Positions 6,159 to 14,447 of a stretch of 16,634 nucleotides of DNA are shown here, piece after piece (position 1 is the first letter of the stretch; each line of letters starts with the position of its first letter). Origin of the DNA: an uncultured Rhodanobacteraceae bacterium (GTDB lineage Bacteria > Pseudomonadota > Gammaproteobacteria > Xanthomonadales > SZUA-5). A model generated the notes under the pieces. The model saw only the letters and a list, made by a program, of their open reading frames with translations, did not search any database and was not told the DNA's origin. A program made the position numbers and the translations under genes. The stretch lies in the NCBI GenBank assembly GCA_937928755.1, contig CALEZI010000128.1:1-16634 (forward strand). The letters are read 5' to 3'.

Positions 6159-8921
6159 CTACACGAGCCGGGCGCCGACGAACTCGGGCAGCGCGCTCAA
6201 GGCGCTGCGCAGCTCCGGCACATCGTTGCAGCCGCCCTGCGCCATGTCCGGTCGTCCGCCACCCTTGCCGCCGGCCTGGGCGGCAATGTGGCCGAGCACG
6301 TCGCCGGCCTTGATGTGCCCAAGCGCTGATCCACTGACGCCGGCGATCAGCGTGGCCTTGCCGTCCTGCGCCGAGGCAAGCACCACCACCGCATCGCCGA
6401 GCTTCTGCTTGATCTTGTCGAGCATCTCGCGCAGCACCTTGGCATCGACGTTCTCGACGCGTTCGGCGAGCACCTTGATCGCACCGACGGCACGCGCCTG
6501 CGCCAGCATGTCGTCGACGGATGCGCTGGCGGCCTTGGATTTCATCGCCGCCAGTTCGCGCTCGTCGCGCTTGATGCGTTCCAGCAATTGCTGCACCTTG
6601 GCGATCACCTGATCGCCACCACCGAGCAGACCGGCCAGTTCGCGCAGGCGTGCTTCCTGCTCCTGCACCCAGTCCACCGCCGCGGCGCCGGTGATCGCTT
6701 CGATGCGGCGCACGCCGGCGGAGATGCCGCCTTCGCTGACGATCTTGAACAGGCCGATGTCGCCGACACGCTCGACATGGGTGCCACCGCACAATTCGGT
6801 CGAGAACTCACCCATCTTCAGCACGCGCACGCGGTCGCCGTATTTCTCGCCGAACAAGGCCATGGCGCCAAAGTCGAGCGCTTCCTGCATGCCCATGTGA
6901 TGCACTTCGGCGTCGACGTTGCGGCGAATTTCTTCATTCACGCGCACCTCGATCCTGCCGAGCTGCTCGACGGTGATCGGCTGGAAATGCGAGAAGTCGA
7001 AGCGCAGGCGATCCGGCGCGACGAGGCTGCCCTTCTGCTGCACGTGATCGCCGAGCTCTTCGCGCAGCGCCGCATGCAACAGATGCGTGGCCGAGTGGTT
7101 GAGCACGATCGCGCGTCGGCGGTCGCCGTCGATGCAGGCCCTGATCGGGTCGCCGACGCGCAGCAGTCCGGCGGCGAGTTGACCGACGTGGCCGTGGAAC
7201 ACACCGGCGAGCTTGACCGTGTCTTGAACATCGAACACCGCCTCGGCGCCCGTCAGATGACCATGGTCACCCATCTGGCCGCCGCTTTCGGCATAAAACG
7301 GCGTGCGGTCGAGGATCACCACGGCGTGATCGCCGCCGACGATCTGCTCGCGCACCTGGCCATCGACCAGCAGGCGCACGACGCAGGCGTCGCTGGCGTC
7401 ATGGTCGTAGCCGGTGAACACGGTGGGCGCCAGGCCCTCGACGTGCTCGGCGGTGACCTGCAGGCCGGCGCCGAAGTTGCTGGCGCTGCGCGCGCGCGCA
7501 CGCTGCTCGTTCATCGCGACTTCGAAGGCGTCCATGTCGACCTGCATGCCGCGCTCGCGCGCCACATCGGCGGTCAGGTCGACCGGAAAGCCGTAGGTGT
7601 CGTACAGGCGGAAGGCGTCGCTGCCGGGAATGGTGCCATCGACCTTCGCCGCGATCTGCTCGAACACCTTCATGCCGCTGTCCAGGGTCTCGGCGAAGCG
7701 CTCTTCCTCGGCAGCCAGCACGCGATCGACCAGTGTCGCCTTGGCCGCCAGTTCCGGATAGGCCTTGCCCATCTGCTCCACCAGCGGCGCCACCATGCGG
7801 TGGAAAAAGGCCTGGCGCACGCCGAGTTTCCAGCCGTGGCGCAGCGCGCGGCGGATGATCCGGCGCAGCACGTAACCGCGCCCCTCGTTGCCCGGCAGCA
7901 CGCCGTCTACGATCAGGAACGCGCAGGCGCGGATGTGGTCGGCGATCACGCGCAGCGAGGCGTTACCGAGGTCCGGCGCGCCGGTGAACTCCGCTGCGGC
8001 GCGGATCAGCGCCTGGAACAGGTCGATCTCGTAGTTCGAATGCACGTGCTGCAGCACCGCGGTCAGGCGCTCCAGGCCCATGCCGGTATCGACGCACGGG
8101 CTCGGCAGCGGCGCCATGCGGTATTCGGTCAGCGTGTACTTGAGCTCGCCGGCCGGCGTGCGACCGGCGGTTGGCGCCGTCACCACCTTGCCGGCGGCCA
8201 GCGCCGCGGCATAGGCCGCGCGTGCAGCGGATTCATCGGCGAACTCGCTGCTGCCGAGCACCGAGCGGTCGTACTGCATGAACACCAGGTTCCAGATTTC
8301 GATGTAGCGATCACCGTCCTCATTCGGCGAACCCGGCGGGCCGCCTTCGATGCCCTCGCCGTGGTCGTAGAAGATCTCCGAACACGGGCCGCAGGGACCG
8401 GTGTCAGCCATCTGCCAGAAATTGTCGGAGGCAAACGGCGCGCCCTTGTTGTCGCCGATGCGCACGATGCGTTCAACCGGGACACCAATCTCTTTCGACC
8501 ACAGATCGAAGGCTTCGTCGTCGGTCTGGTAAACGGTAACCCAGAGCTTGTCGGCCGGCAGGCCGTAGATCTTGGTCAGCAGTTCCCAGGCGTAATGGAT
8601 GGCGTCGCGCTTGAAGTAGTCGCCGAAGCTGAAGTTACCGAGCATCTCGAAGAAGGTGTGATGCCGTGCGGTATAGCCGACCGCATCCAGATCATTGTGC
8701 TTGCCGCCTGCACGCACGCAGCGCTGCGCCGATGCCGCGCGCGTGTAGTCGCGTTTTTCGGCGCCAAGGAAGGTGTCCTTGAACTGCACCATGCCGGAGT
8801 TGGTGAACAGCAAGGTGCCATCGCCACCACCGGGAACCAGCGAGCTCGAAGGCACATGCCGATGGCCCTTGCCGACGAAGTAGTCGATGAAGGCCTGGCG
8901 GATTTGGTTGGTGGTTTGCAT
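6159..8921 (-). CDS. alaS: Alanine--tRNA ligase (AlaRS)
   Basis: AlaRS charges tRNA-Ala with alanine in the cytoplasm and edits mischarged Ser/Gly. The product is 920 residues, longer than the usual 870-880. The N-terminal class II catalytic core carries TFFEMLGNFSFGDYFKRDAI (89-108) and the motif 3 region VDTGMGLER (277-285). The editing domain has the zinc-binding HSATHLLH and CGGTH motifs. The C-terminal glycine-rich C-Ala domain (KGGGRPDMAQGG) is intact. The excess length is explained by an insertion of roughly 43 residues at about 220-268, between NLVFMQYDR and PLPSPCVDTG, where E. coli AlaRS has only a short loop. The frame is open throughout the insert. The start at 8921 gives the normal N-terminus, with a weak Shine-Dalgarno sequence. 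The gene lies between recX and csrA, a conserved order, with 280 bp of repeats upstream. Confidence 0.98.
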   Translation of the reverse strand: MQTTNQIRQAFIDYFVGKGHRHVPSSSLVPGGGDGTLLFTNSGMVQFKDTFLGAEKRDYTRAASAQRCVRAGGKHNDLDAVGYTARHHTFFEMLGNFSFGDYFKRDAIHYAWELLTKIYGLPADKLWVTVYQTDDEAFDLWSKEIGVPVERIVRIGDNKGAPFASDNFWQMADTGPCGPCSEIFYDHGEGIEGGPPGSPNEDGDRYIEIWNLVFMQYDRSVLGSSEFADESAARAAYAAALAAGKVVTAPTAGRTPAGELKYTLTEYRMAPLPSPCVDTGMGLERLTAVLQHVHSNYEIDLFQALIRAAAEFTGAPDLGNASLRVIADHIRACAFLIVDGVLPGNEGRGYVLRRIIRRALRHGWKLGVRQAFFHRMVAPLVEQMGKAYPELAAKATLVDRVLAAEEERFAETLDSGMKVFEQIAAKVDGTIPGSDAFRLYDTYGFPVDLTADVARERGMQVDMDAFEVAMNEQRARARSASNFGAGLQVTAEHVEGLAPTVFTGYDHDASDACVVRLLVDGQVREQIVGGDHAVVILDRTPFYAESGGQMGDHGHLTGAEAVFDVQDTVKLAGVFHGHVGQLAAGLLRVGDPIRACIDGDRRRAIVLNHSATHLLHAALREELGDHVQQKGSLVAPDRLRFDFSHFQPITVEQLGRIEVRVNEEIRRNVDAEVHHMGMQEALDFGAMALFGEKYGDRVRVLKMGEFSTELCGGTHVERVGDIGLFKIVSEGGISAGVRRIEAITGAAAVDWVQEQEARLRELAGLLGGGDQVIAKVQQLLERIKRDERELAAMKSKAASASVDDMLAQARAVGAIKVLAERVENVDAKVLREMLDKIKQKLGDAVVVLASAQDGKATLIAGVSGSALGHIKAGDVLGHIAAQAGGKGGGRPDMAQGGCNDVPELRSALSALPEFVGARLV

Positions 8922-8998
8922 CGCGATTGACCGAATGGAGGCTAACCGCGGAATTTACCTGTTCTTTGGGTGAGACTGCACTCGGATCGGGCCAATGT

Positions 8999-9072
8999 CG
9001 TAGGTTGGGCACGGCTGTTCGTGCCCAACGACCATCTGGCGTTGGGCACGGTGGTGCTGTGCCCAACCTACG
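8999..9072. repeat. Paired inverted repeat (REPIN-like), family CGTAGGTTGGGCAC
   Basis: The left unit (8999-9030) starts CGTAGGTTGGGCAC and ends GTGCCCAACG. The right unit (9040-9072) is its near reverse complement, ending GTGCCCAACCTACG, with a 9-bp spacer. Each unit is itself a hairpin (TTGGGCAC against GTGCCCAA). It lies between recX and alaS, which are otherwise separated by 280 bp. Confidence 0.75.
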
Positions 9073-9116
9073 CCGGCTGCACTCGGGAACGTGCGCGCGC
9101 GTGCGCGGATCCGCTG

Positions 9117-9198
9117 CCGGTGAACGGCTACGCCGTACACCGGCCTACCTGTGCTCGCTTTCTGTAGCCCGGTGCACGCGCGTCAGCGCATTCACCGG
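9117..9198. repeat. Second paired inverted repeat, family CCGGTGAA...ACCGG.CTAC
   Basis: The left unit CCGGTGAACGGCTACGCC continues to ACACCGGCCTAC (9117-9148). The right unit (9164-9198) runs GTAGCCCGGTGCACGCGC to GCATTCACCGG and is an imperfect reverse complement of the left with a 3-nt indel. It stops 4 nt before the recX stop codon and could act as a 3' hairpin for the recA-recX mRNA. It differs in sequence from the neighbouring repeat at 8999-9072. Confidence 0.65.
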
Positions 9199-9201
9199 GG
9201 A

Positions 9202-9655
9202 TCAAAGCCGCGGCAGCGCCTTGCGGATGGTGTCGCTGTCGTAACCGCGCGCCTGCAGGAAGCGGGCGCGCTTGCTCCATTCGTTGTAGTCGGCGGGTGG
9301 TTGGTTGCCGAACTTGCGCTCGGCCAATGCGCGGGCATGTTCGACCCAATCGATTTCGAGACCGTCATCGCCGGTGATCTGTTTGGCGGCGCCGAGGCCG
9401 GCCTCGCGCAGATCGTTGCGGATGCGGCCCGGACCGTGTCCGCGCCGCAAGCCACTGGCCACCTTGGCCACCGCGGCGCGCTCGTCGCTCAGATAGCCGT
9501 CATTGAGCAGTGCTTCCAGCGCCGCGGCGATCTCTTCTTCGGGGTACTCGCGTTGCGCCAGCTTGAGCGAGAGTTGCAGCTTCGAATGCTCGCGCCCGGC
9601 GAGCAGCGCCAGCGCCGCAGCGTAGGCGCTGCGGCGTGGCTTTTCAGTAGCTCGG

Positions 9656-9666
<11 letters not shown>
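9202..9666 (-). CDS. recX: Regulatory protein RecX
   Basis: RecX binds RecA filaments and limits RecA activity. The 154-residue product is of normal length and helical. It has the conserved AYAAALALLAGREHSKLQL opening (about 14-32), EEEIAAALEALLNDGYLSDERAA in the middle, and the C-terminal WSKRARFLQARGYDSDTIRK. The start ATG at 9666 lies inside the recA coding end and overlaps it by 11 nt, so recX is translationally coupled to recA. The frame is open further upstream inside recA, but those starts add a non-conserved arginine-rich stretch. Confidence 0.94.
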
Positions 9667-10681
<1,015 letters not shown>

Positions 10682-10730
10682 GATTGATCCTCAATTGCGA
10701 GAGTGGTGGCCGCTTTATCGTCAGCCCTGG

Positions 10731-10745
10731 TCTCAGGGACTGAGA
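10731..10745. promoter_or_regulatory. Inverted repeat in the recA upstream region
   Basis: The 112-bp pncC-recA gap contains a perfect palindrome, TCTCAG-GGA-CTGAGA, 50-64 bp before the recA ATG. It is not a CTGT-N8-ACAG LexA box. It could be an operator or a leader hairpin. A -35-like CTGACA lies near the pncC end on the minus strand, but the matching -10 is poor. Confidence 0.3.
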
Positions 10746-10793
10746 TTGGGCAGCGGATGGATCGATGATGCCATAGCCCCTGGCGACGCTCTG

Positions 10794-11315
10794 TCAGAAA
10801 GCTTCGCTGGGCGTTGTCAGAATTTTCTGTAATCCCTGCAGCGCCACCGCGACCGTCTGGCGGCGTACGGCGTCGCGATCGCCATGCAAATGGACCATCT
10901 GCGTGACCGGCGGGTGGTGTCCCCTGCCCCACGCCAACCAGACGGTTCCCACCGGCTTGCCCGGCGTGCCACCGCTCGGGCCGGCGATGCCGGTGATGGC
11001 CACCGCGACATTGGCGCGACTGCGCGACAGCGCGCCACGCACCATCTCGACCACGGTTTCCTCGCTGACCGCGCCGTGTTCCTCGAGCGTGACGCGCGAC
11101 ACGCCGAGCATCGACTCCTTGGCTTCGTAGCTGTAAGCCACGAAGCTGCAGTCGAACCAGTCGGAACAGCCGGCGATCTCGGTCATCACCTTGGACAGCC
11201 AGCCGCCGGTGCAGGACTCGGCCGCCGCCAGCTTCATGCGCCGCGCCAGCAGCAAGCCGCCGATCTCGGCGCCGGCCACATGCAGAGCGTGGTCTTCGGG
11301 AATGATCAGGGTCAC
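10794..11315 (-). CDS. pncC: Nicotinamide-nucleotide amidase PncC (CinA C-terminal domain)
   Basis: The enzyme converts nicotinamide mononucleotide to nicotinate mononucleotide plus ammonia in NAD salvage. The 173-residue product is the stand-alone CinA C-terminal domain (family about 165 residues), with no N-terminal CinA half. It has AAESCTGGWLSKVMTEIAG (31-49, Ser34 the likely catalytic serine), YSYEAKESMLGV (61-72), GAVSEETVVEM (81-91), GIAGPSGGTPGKPVGTVW (109-126) and GDRDAVRRQT (145-154). I chose GTG at 11315 because upstream residues of the longer frame (ATG at 11417) are not conserved and overlap repeat-rich DNA. A weak GGAAG site precedes the GTG. It is the first gene of the pncC-recA-recX series. 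Confidence 0.9.
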   Translation of the reverse strand: MTLIIPEDHALHVAGAEIGGLLLARRMKLAAAESCTGGWLSKVMTEIAGCSDWFDCSFVAYSYEAKESMLGVSRVTLEEHGAVSEETVVEMVRGALSRSRANVAVAITGIAGPSGGTPGKPVGTVWLAWGRGHHPPVTQMVHLHGDRDAVRRQTVAVALQGLQKILTTPSEAF

Positions 11316-11445
11316 GGCAGCTTCCGGGGCGCACGGGCGGGGTCGGTGGAAGATACCCGCACCGGACTTGTTTTGTAGGAGTTCGGCTCGCCCCGGTCGT
11401 TGCGCTTGATCGCTCAACGAACCTGCGGGGGCGGGTTCATGCCGC

Positions 11446-11605
11446 GACCTGATTGGCGTCGAACCTCATTCGATTTGGGTGGAGCAAGGTGTCTCGTTCG
11501 CCCTGAGCCTGCCGAACGGCGCTCTCGCGAGCCTCGCCCTTCGACAGGCTCAGGGCGAACGGTACTGGGTGGACCCTGCCACTGAGGTTCGACGCTGATC
11601 AGGTC
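11446..11605. repeat. Nested double palindrome between pirin and pncC genes
   Basis: Outer arms of 23 bp (11446-11468, GACCTGATTGGCGTCGAACC then TCA; 11583-11605 its reverse complement with two mismatches) enclose inner arms of 25 bp (11496-11520 and 11536-11560). The inner arms carry the motif GTTCGCCCTGAGCCTG and CAGGCTCAGGGCGAAC. The inner motif is a repeat that recurs widely in proteobacterial genomes. It lies in the 344-bp gap between the divergent ends of pirin and the pncC start. I see nothing gene-like at 11316-11445 apart from possible pncC promoter DNA. Confidence 0.75.
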
Positions 11606-11617
11606 CCGCGAAAGCGC

Positions 11618-11641
11618 TCGCGGAGTAAATCCGCTCCCACA
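11618..11641. repeat. Single REP arm, same family as 6073-6126
   Basis: The sequence TCGCGGAGTAAATCCGCTCC ending CACA matches the right arm of the REPIN at 6073-6126. The flanking CGCGA-AAGCGC-TCGCG suggests that the partner arm is truncated at about 11606-11611, where the nested palindrome begins. Confidence 0.65.
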
Positions 11642-11659
11642 TCAAGATCAACGAATCAC

Positions 11660-12502
11660 CTAGAACCTGCCGGCGCGCAGGTCGTCGACGGCCTGGATGA
11701 TCTCTTCGCGAGTGTTCATCACAAAGGGGCCGTAACGGGCCACTGGCTCGCGCAGTGGCTCTCCGGCGACCAGAATGGCACGGGTGCCGGCCGCCGTGGC
11801 CTTGAGTACGACGGCCTCGCCGCGACCGAGCACAGCCAGTTGCTGCGCTGACACCGGCGTGGCGCCACTGCCCTCACCCACCGCCAATGCGCCTTCGTAG
11901 ACATACAGGAAGGCACTGTGGTCCGCCGGCAGCGTCTGGCGAAACGCGCCACCGGCTTCGAGATGCAGGTCGAGGTAAACCGGCGTCGTCGCCGGTTGGT
12001 CGATCGGACCGCGCACCCCGGCGACTTCGCCGGCGATTACCTTGACGCGCACGCCGGGCGCGACGTCGACCGTCGGAATCTCGTTCGGACCATATTCCTG
12101 GTAGCGCGGCTCGCTCATCTTCAGTCGCGCCGGCAGGTTGATCCACAGCTGAAAGCCGCGCATGCGGCCTTCCTCCTGTTCCGGCATTTCCGAGTGCACC
12201 AGACCGCGTCCGGCACTCATCCACTGCACAGATCCCGGCACCAGCAGGCCGGAATTTCCGTGGTTGTCGCGATGGCGCATGCGCCCGTCGAGCATGTAGG
12301 TGACGGTCTCGAAGCCACGGTGGGGGTGATCGGGAAAACCGGCGATGTAATCCTCCGGACGGTCGGTGCCGAATTCGTCGAGCATCAGGAACGGGTCGAG
12401 TTCCATCAGTTGCGGCGAACCGATCACGCGGGTCAGCTTGACGCCAGCGCCATCCGACGTGGCCATCCCGCGGATGCGCTGGGTGACTTGGCGGGTGTTC
12501 AT
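11660..12502 (-). CDS. Pirin family protein (bicupin, probable quercetinase-like)
   Basis: Pirins are iron-binding bicupins. Some degrade quercetin, others act as redox-linked regulators. The 280-residue product has the N-terminal cupin motif FPDHPHRGFETVTYMLDG (56-73) and WMSAGRGLVHSEMP (94-107). These supply the four expected metal ligands, His59, His61, His103 and Glu105. The C-terminal cupin (about 165-275) lacks such a set, which is normal. I took ATG at 12502, with an AAGGAG site 9 nt upstream. The frame also contains a TTG at 12520 whose extra codons are that ribosome binding site. It follows the AzoR gene on the same strand by 93 bp, so the two may be co-expressed under the divergent LysR regulator. 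The substrate is unknown. Confidence 0.93.
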   Translation of the reverse strand: MNTRQVTQRIRGMATSDGAGVKLTRVIGSPQLMELDPFLMLDEFGTDRPEDYIAGFPDHPHRGFETVTYMLDGRMRHRDNHGNSGLLVPGSVQWMSAGRGLVHSEMPEQEEGRMRGFQLWINLPARLKMSEPRYQEYGPNEIPTVDVAPGVRVKVIAGEVAGVRGPIDQPATTPVYLDLHLEAGGAFRQTLPADHSAFLYVYEGALAVGEGSGATPVSAQQLAVLGRGEAVVLKATAAGTRAILVAGEPLREPVARYGPFVMNTREEIIQAVDDLRAGRF

Positions 12503-12548
12503 TGGGTGGCTCTCCTTCAAATGGGTTGGTTGCCTCGGGACGTAGCAT

Positions 12549-12587
12549 GTAGGTCATGTTGGCCGCGTTGCGGCCTACGTGACCTAC
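12549..12587. repeat. REP-like hairpin, family GTAGGTCAYGTTGGCCGC
   Basis: A single imperfect hairpin, GTAGGTCATGTTGGCCGC-GTT-GCGGCCTACGTGACCTAC by halves, lies in the 93-bp gap between azoR and the pirin gene. The same unit forms both arms of the structure at 13296-13390, and a variant forms 14348-14423. It may lower readthrough from azoR into pirin. Confidence 0.7.
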
Positions 12588-12595
12588 GGCCGACC

Positions 12596-13174
12596 TCACG
12601 CCGCCAGCGGCAGATTCTGCGACACCGAAGCCAGTGCGTTGCCCAATGCACTTTCGCGATGCGCCGCGGATGCCAGACCCTGGGCGCGCACGACGGTGAT
12701 GTCGTCGATGCCGAGGAATCCAAGCACGAAGCGCAGATAGGATTCATGATGCTCGCTGGCGCCGCCGAGTTCATGGATGCCGCCCTGAGTGATCGCCAGG
12801 AAAACGCGCTTGCCCCTAGCCAGGCCTTCCGGGCCGCTTTCGGTGTAGCGGAAGGTCTTGCCGGCGACCGCAATGCGATCGATCCACGCCTTCAAGGTCG
12901 ATGGAATCGAAAAGTTGTACATGGGCGCGCCGATGACGACGATGTCGGCAGCGAGAAAGTCCGCCATCGCCCGTTCGGCGCGAGCGGCTTCGGTGGCATC
13001 GCTGCGCGCCAGCGATGCTGCGCTCAGATGCGGCAGCGGTTCGGCCGCGAGATCGACGCGGGTCACGGTGACGCCGCGATTCCGCTGGCGCAGGCGGGTC
13101 ACGATTTCGGCGGTGATCGCGCGACTGGCGCTTTGGTCGCCGAGAATGCTGGAATCGATGTGCAGGATGTTCAT
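12596..13174 (-). CDS. azoR: FMN-dependent NAD(P)H azoreductase / quinone reductase
   Basis: AzoR-type flavodoxin-fold enzymes reduce azo compounds and quinones with NAD(P)H and probably serve in electrophile or thiol stress. The 192-residue product has the FMN phosphate-binding N-terminus HIDSSILGDQSASRAI (5-20), the strand-loop ADIVVIGAPMYNFSIPSTLK (76-95) followed by AWIDRIAVAGKTF, and the second flavin loop TQGGIH (129-134). The start ATG at 13174 is preceded by a good AAGGAGAG site. The longer frame upstream has no conserved residues. A LysR gene is transcribed divergently, and a pirin gene follows. This is a recurrent grouping that suggests LysR control of both. Confidence 0.93.
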   Translation of the reverse strand: MNILHIDSSILGDQSASRAITAEIVTRLRQRNRGVTVTRVDLAAEPLPHLSAASLARSDATEAARAERAMADFLAADIVVIGAPMYNFSIPSTLKAWIDRIAVAGKTFRYTESGPEGLARGKRVFLAITQGGIHELGGASEHHESYLRFVLGFLGIDDITVVRAQGLASAAHRESALGNALASVSQNLPLAA

Positions 13175-13274
13175 GAGGCTCTCCTTGTCGGGATCAGCGG
13201 GTATTCCGCGATGGAGAGATGTTATGGGCAACGCCAATGGATGATAATCTGGCCAAATCGACACGCAGCGTTCT

Positions 13275-13291
13275 GAATTTGAGTTCAATTC
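13275..13291. promoter_or_regulatory. Possible LysR operator in the azoR-lysR divergent region
   Basis: An AT-rich palindrome, GAATT-N7-AATTC, stands out in the GC-rich gap about 100 bp upstream of the azoR start and 139 bp before the LysR start. It is compatible with a LysR-type dyad. The binding site is inferred from position and symmetry only. Confidence 0.35.
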
Positions 13292-13295
13292 GATC

Positions 13296-13390
13296 GTAGG
13301 TCACGTTGGCCGCGCAGCGGCCTACGTGACAACGTGGCGTCGCGGTCAGACCGATGTCACGTAGGCCGCTGCGCGGCCAACATGACCTAC
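13296..13390. repeat. REPIN: two 35-bp inverted arms in the azoR-lysR gap
   Basis: The left arm (13296-13330) starts GTAGGTCACGTTGGCCGC and ends GCGGCCTACGTGAC. The right arm (13356-13390) is its reverse complement with one mismatch. The spacer is 25 bp. Each arm also folds on itself (GGCCGC against GCGGCC). The right arm is followed by a pyrimidine tract (13396-13425) running up to the LysR start, so this mobile-type repeat sits in the promoter zone of both genes. Confidence 0.85.
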
Positions 13391-13429
13391 ATCTGCTTTT
13401 CCCTTTTCCTTTTTCCGGCTTCCCCAACC

Positions 13430-14341
13430 ATGATCCCCGCCGCCAGCCTCGACGATCTCTACTACTACGCCATGGTGGTCAAGCACGCCGGCTTCGCGGC
13501 GGCCGGGCGTGCGTTGCACGTGCCGAAGTCGCGGCTGTCGCGACATGTCAATGCGCTGGAGGCGCGCCTCGGCGTGCGCCTGCTGCAGCGCTCGACACGC
13601 CACTTCAGCGTCACCGACACCGGCCGCGAGCTCTACAGCCACTGCGAAGCGATGTTGACCGAAGCCCAGGCAGCGCTGGATGTGGTCGAGCACGCGCGCG
13701 CCGAGCCCCGCGGGCGGATTCGCGTGGCCTGCCCGGTGGCCATCGCTGCAGGCATGCTGGCACCGGTATTGCCGCAATTCATGACGCGCTATCCGCAGGT
13801 GCGCCTGGATCTGGACGTCAGCAACCGCCGCGTCGACCTGCTCGCCGAAGGCTTCGATGCCGCGCTGCGCGTGCGCACGCAGCCGACCGGGGAAGACGGC
13901 GTCGTGATGCGCCAGTTTGCCGAGCTCTGCGAACTGCTGGTCGCCAGTCCGGCTTACCTCGCGCGACACGGGTCTCCGCAGGTCCCGGGCGATCTGGCCG
14001 TTCATGCCACCCTCGGCTTCGACTCATCGCACGAACGCCAGACCTGGCTGCTCACCGGACGCGATGGCGCGACCGCGCGCGTCGAACTGCGCCCACGGCT
14101 GATCTGCCACAGTTTCGATGTGCTGCTGCATTCCGCGCTGGCCGGCTGCGGCATCGCGCTGCTGCCCGAATCGGTGGTACGCGACCGGCTGACGCGCGGC
14201 GAACTGGTCGGCGTCCTGCCCGACTGGTCGTTGCCGCTGGGCATCTTCCACGTCGTGTTCCCGCATCGCCGCGGCCTGCTGCCGGCAGTGCGCGCGTTCA
14301 TCGACTTTCTGGTCGAGACCATGCCGGCGGCGTCGAGGTGA
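13430..14341 (+). CDS. LysR-family transcriptional regulator
   Basis: The 303-residue product has a typical LysR layout. The N-terminal winged HTH (about 6-65) includes YYYAMVVKHAGFAAAGRALH, then VPKSRLSRHVNALEARLGVR and LLQRSTRHFSVTDTG. The periplasmic-binding-like effector domain (about 90-300) includes GRIRVACPVAIAAGMLAPVL. It is transcribed away from azoR and pirin and probably regulates them in response to an electrophile or quinone-like inducer (inferred from context). I chose ATG at 13430 because it gives the family N-terminus. Upstream codons translate the REPIN. No Shine-Dalgarno sequence precedes it. The leader is a run of pyrimidines, so initiation may be weak or unusual. Confidence 0.93.
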   Translation: MIPAASLDDLYYYAMVVKHAGFAAAGRALHVPKSRLSRHVNALEARLGVRLLQRSTRHFSVTDTGRELYSHCEAMLTEAQAALDVVEHARAEPRGRIRVACPVAIAAGMLAPVLPQFMTRYPQVRLDLDVSNRRVDLLAEGFDAALRVRTQPTGEDGVVMRQFAELCELLVASPAYLARHGSPQVPGDLAVHATLGFDSSHERQTWLLTGRDGATARVELRPRLICHSFDVLLHSALAGCGIALLPESVVRDRLTRGELVGVLPDWSLPLGIFHVVFPHRRGLLPAVRAFIDFLVETMPAASR

Positions 14342-14347
14342 ACGTGC

Positions 14348-14423
14348 CGTAGGTCACGTTGCCCGCAGGGCTACGTGACAATGAGCCAGGAGTCACGTAG
14401 CCCTGCGGGCAACGTGACCTACG
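14348..14423. repeat. Perfect 32-bp inverted repeat between lysR and ldt
   Basis: The left arm 14348-14379 (CGTAGGTCACGTTGCCCGC to GGGCTACGTGAC) and the right arm 14392-14423 are perfect reverse complements with a 12-bp spacer. It is a variant of the GTAGGTCACGTTGGCC family. The long stem 7 nt after the LysR stop could block readthrough, although no T-run follows. Confidence 0.85.
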
Positions 14424-14447
14424 AATCATCAGGCTTCGGAGTAATTT

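Noticed and set aside
6588..8930. A 780-codon open frame on the plus strand
   Set aside because: It is exactly antisense to alaS. Its composition (His/Ala/Arg/Val-rich, no domain) is the usual mirror of a high-GC gene.
11918..13276. A 452-codon plus-strand frame spanning opposite pirin and azoR
   Set aside because: It crosses two well-supported minus-strand genes and a REP hairpin, which marks it as a shadow frame.
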